Shown: piece by piece, positions 6,597-6,792 of the stretch
Numbering within the stretch: the first letter of the stretch is position 1
How the letters are laid out: each line of letters starts with the position of its first letter
DNA from: an uncultured Ignavibacteriales bacterium
GTDB taxonomy: Bacteria; Bacteroidota; Ignavibacteria; Ignavibacteriales; Ignavibacteriaceae
NCBI GenBank assembly: GCA_913053915.1
Contig: CAJXGP010000114.1
Location: 1 to 6,792 of the forward strand
Direction of reading: 5' to 3'
DNA length: 6,792 bases
Made by a program: the position numbers and the translations under genes
The notes under the pieces: generated by a model
What the model was told of the DNA's origin: nothing
What the model saw: the letters and a program-made list of their open reading frames with translations, nothing else
Databases searched by the model: none

Positions 6597-6792
6597 ATGA
6601 GAATTACCAAGATAAAAGCAAAATTAAGAAAAGTAGTTAATGTTCTTCAAGAGAAATTGGATGAGAACTCTGTACTCATGGTTGCAAAAGACATCACATC
6701 AGCCGAGGAAAAAGAGAAATTATTACAAGAGAATGAAATAAGATATAATATCTATAAAAATCATTATGCCGAAGTAAGAACAAAATACAAAA
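6597..6792 (+). CDS. Partial gene, N-terminus of a possible PAS-type signalling protein
   Basis: The frame opens at ATG 6597, after an in-frame TAA at 6579, and stays open for 65 codons to the window edge. The peptide is highly charged and predicted helical. It starts MRITKIKAKLRKVV, and residues 28-46 (MVAKDITSAEEKEKLLQEN, then EIRY) resemble the linker between a PAC motif and the next PAS domain in sensor kinases and diguanylate cyclases (DIT-x-x-EE ... E-x-RY). If so, the usual preceding PAS domain is missing, and the gene either starts at the linker or is 5'-truncated. No strong Shine-Dalgarno is seen, only AAAAG about 4 nt upstream. The protein family is not secure; any coiled-coil protein would look similar over this length. 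Confidence 0.5.
   Translation, partial: MRITKIKAKLRKVVNVLQEKLDENSVLMVAKDITSAEEKEKLLQENEIRYNIYKNHYAEVRTKYK

Overview
The window is about 65% A+T. It carries four genes transcribed leftward (minus strand) and the first part of a fifth gene transcribed rightward at the right edge. The protein families, the low GC and a degenerate TCATTCTGAG-type interspersed repeat suggest the Bacteroidota/Ignavibacteriota/Chlorobi group. Plausible Shine-Dalgarno sequences stand before all four minus-strand genes. That is unusual for core Bacteroidia, so I lean weakly towards Ignavibacteria-like organisms. This is inference; there is no rRNA or marker gene to settle it.

Left half (39-3572): a compact copper-homeostasis module. 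In transcription order it has (i) a 192-aa regulator that joins an N-terminal heavy-metal-associated (HMA) domain with an MVCNRC metal loop to a C-terminal AraC-type helix-turn-helix; (ii) a 67-aa CopZ-like copper chaperone; and (iii) an 834-aa CopA-type Cu(+)-exporting P1B-ATPase with two N-terminal HMA domains. The 169-bp gap between the regulator and copZ holds a good sigma70-like promoter reading into copZ. Five alternating TTACA/TGTAA half-sites in 44 bp are threaded through its -35, spacer and -10. The simplest model is that the regulator binds Cu(I) with its own HMA domain, acts on this palindromic promoter, and so controls copZ-copA. CopZ then hands Cu(I) to the CopA HMA domains for export.

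Middle (3573-3956): a 384-bp non-coding stretch with decayed copies of small dispersed repeats and one perfect 12-bp palindrome.

Right half (3957-5996): an exported family GH20 beta-N-acetylhexosaminidase with an intact catalytic Asp-Glu pair. The start is placed at the ATG at 5996, not at an upstream in-frame TTG, because the ATG has a Shine-Dalgarno and begins a clean signal peptide. It looks functionally unrelated to the copper module.

Right end (5997-6792): about 600 bp without a gene. It is rich in inverted repeats, including a 101-bp unit bounded by 23-bp imperfect terminal inverted repeats with two perfect hairpins inside, and a second inverted-repeat unit of about 106 bp. A promoter-like TATAAT inside an 8-bp inverted repeat precedes a rightward reading frame (from 6597) that runs off the window and resembles the coiled-coil linker of PAS-type signalling proteins.
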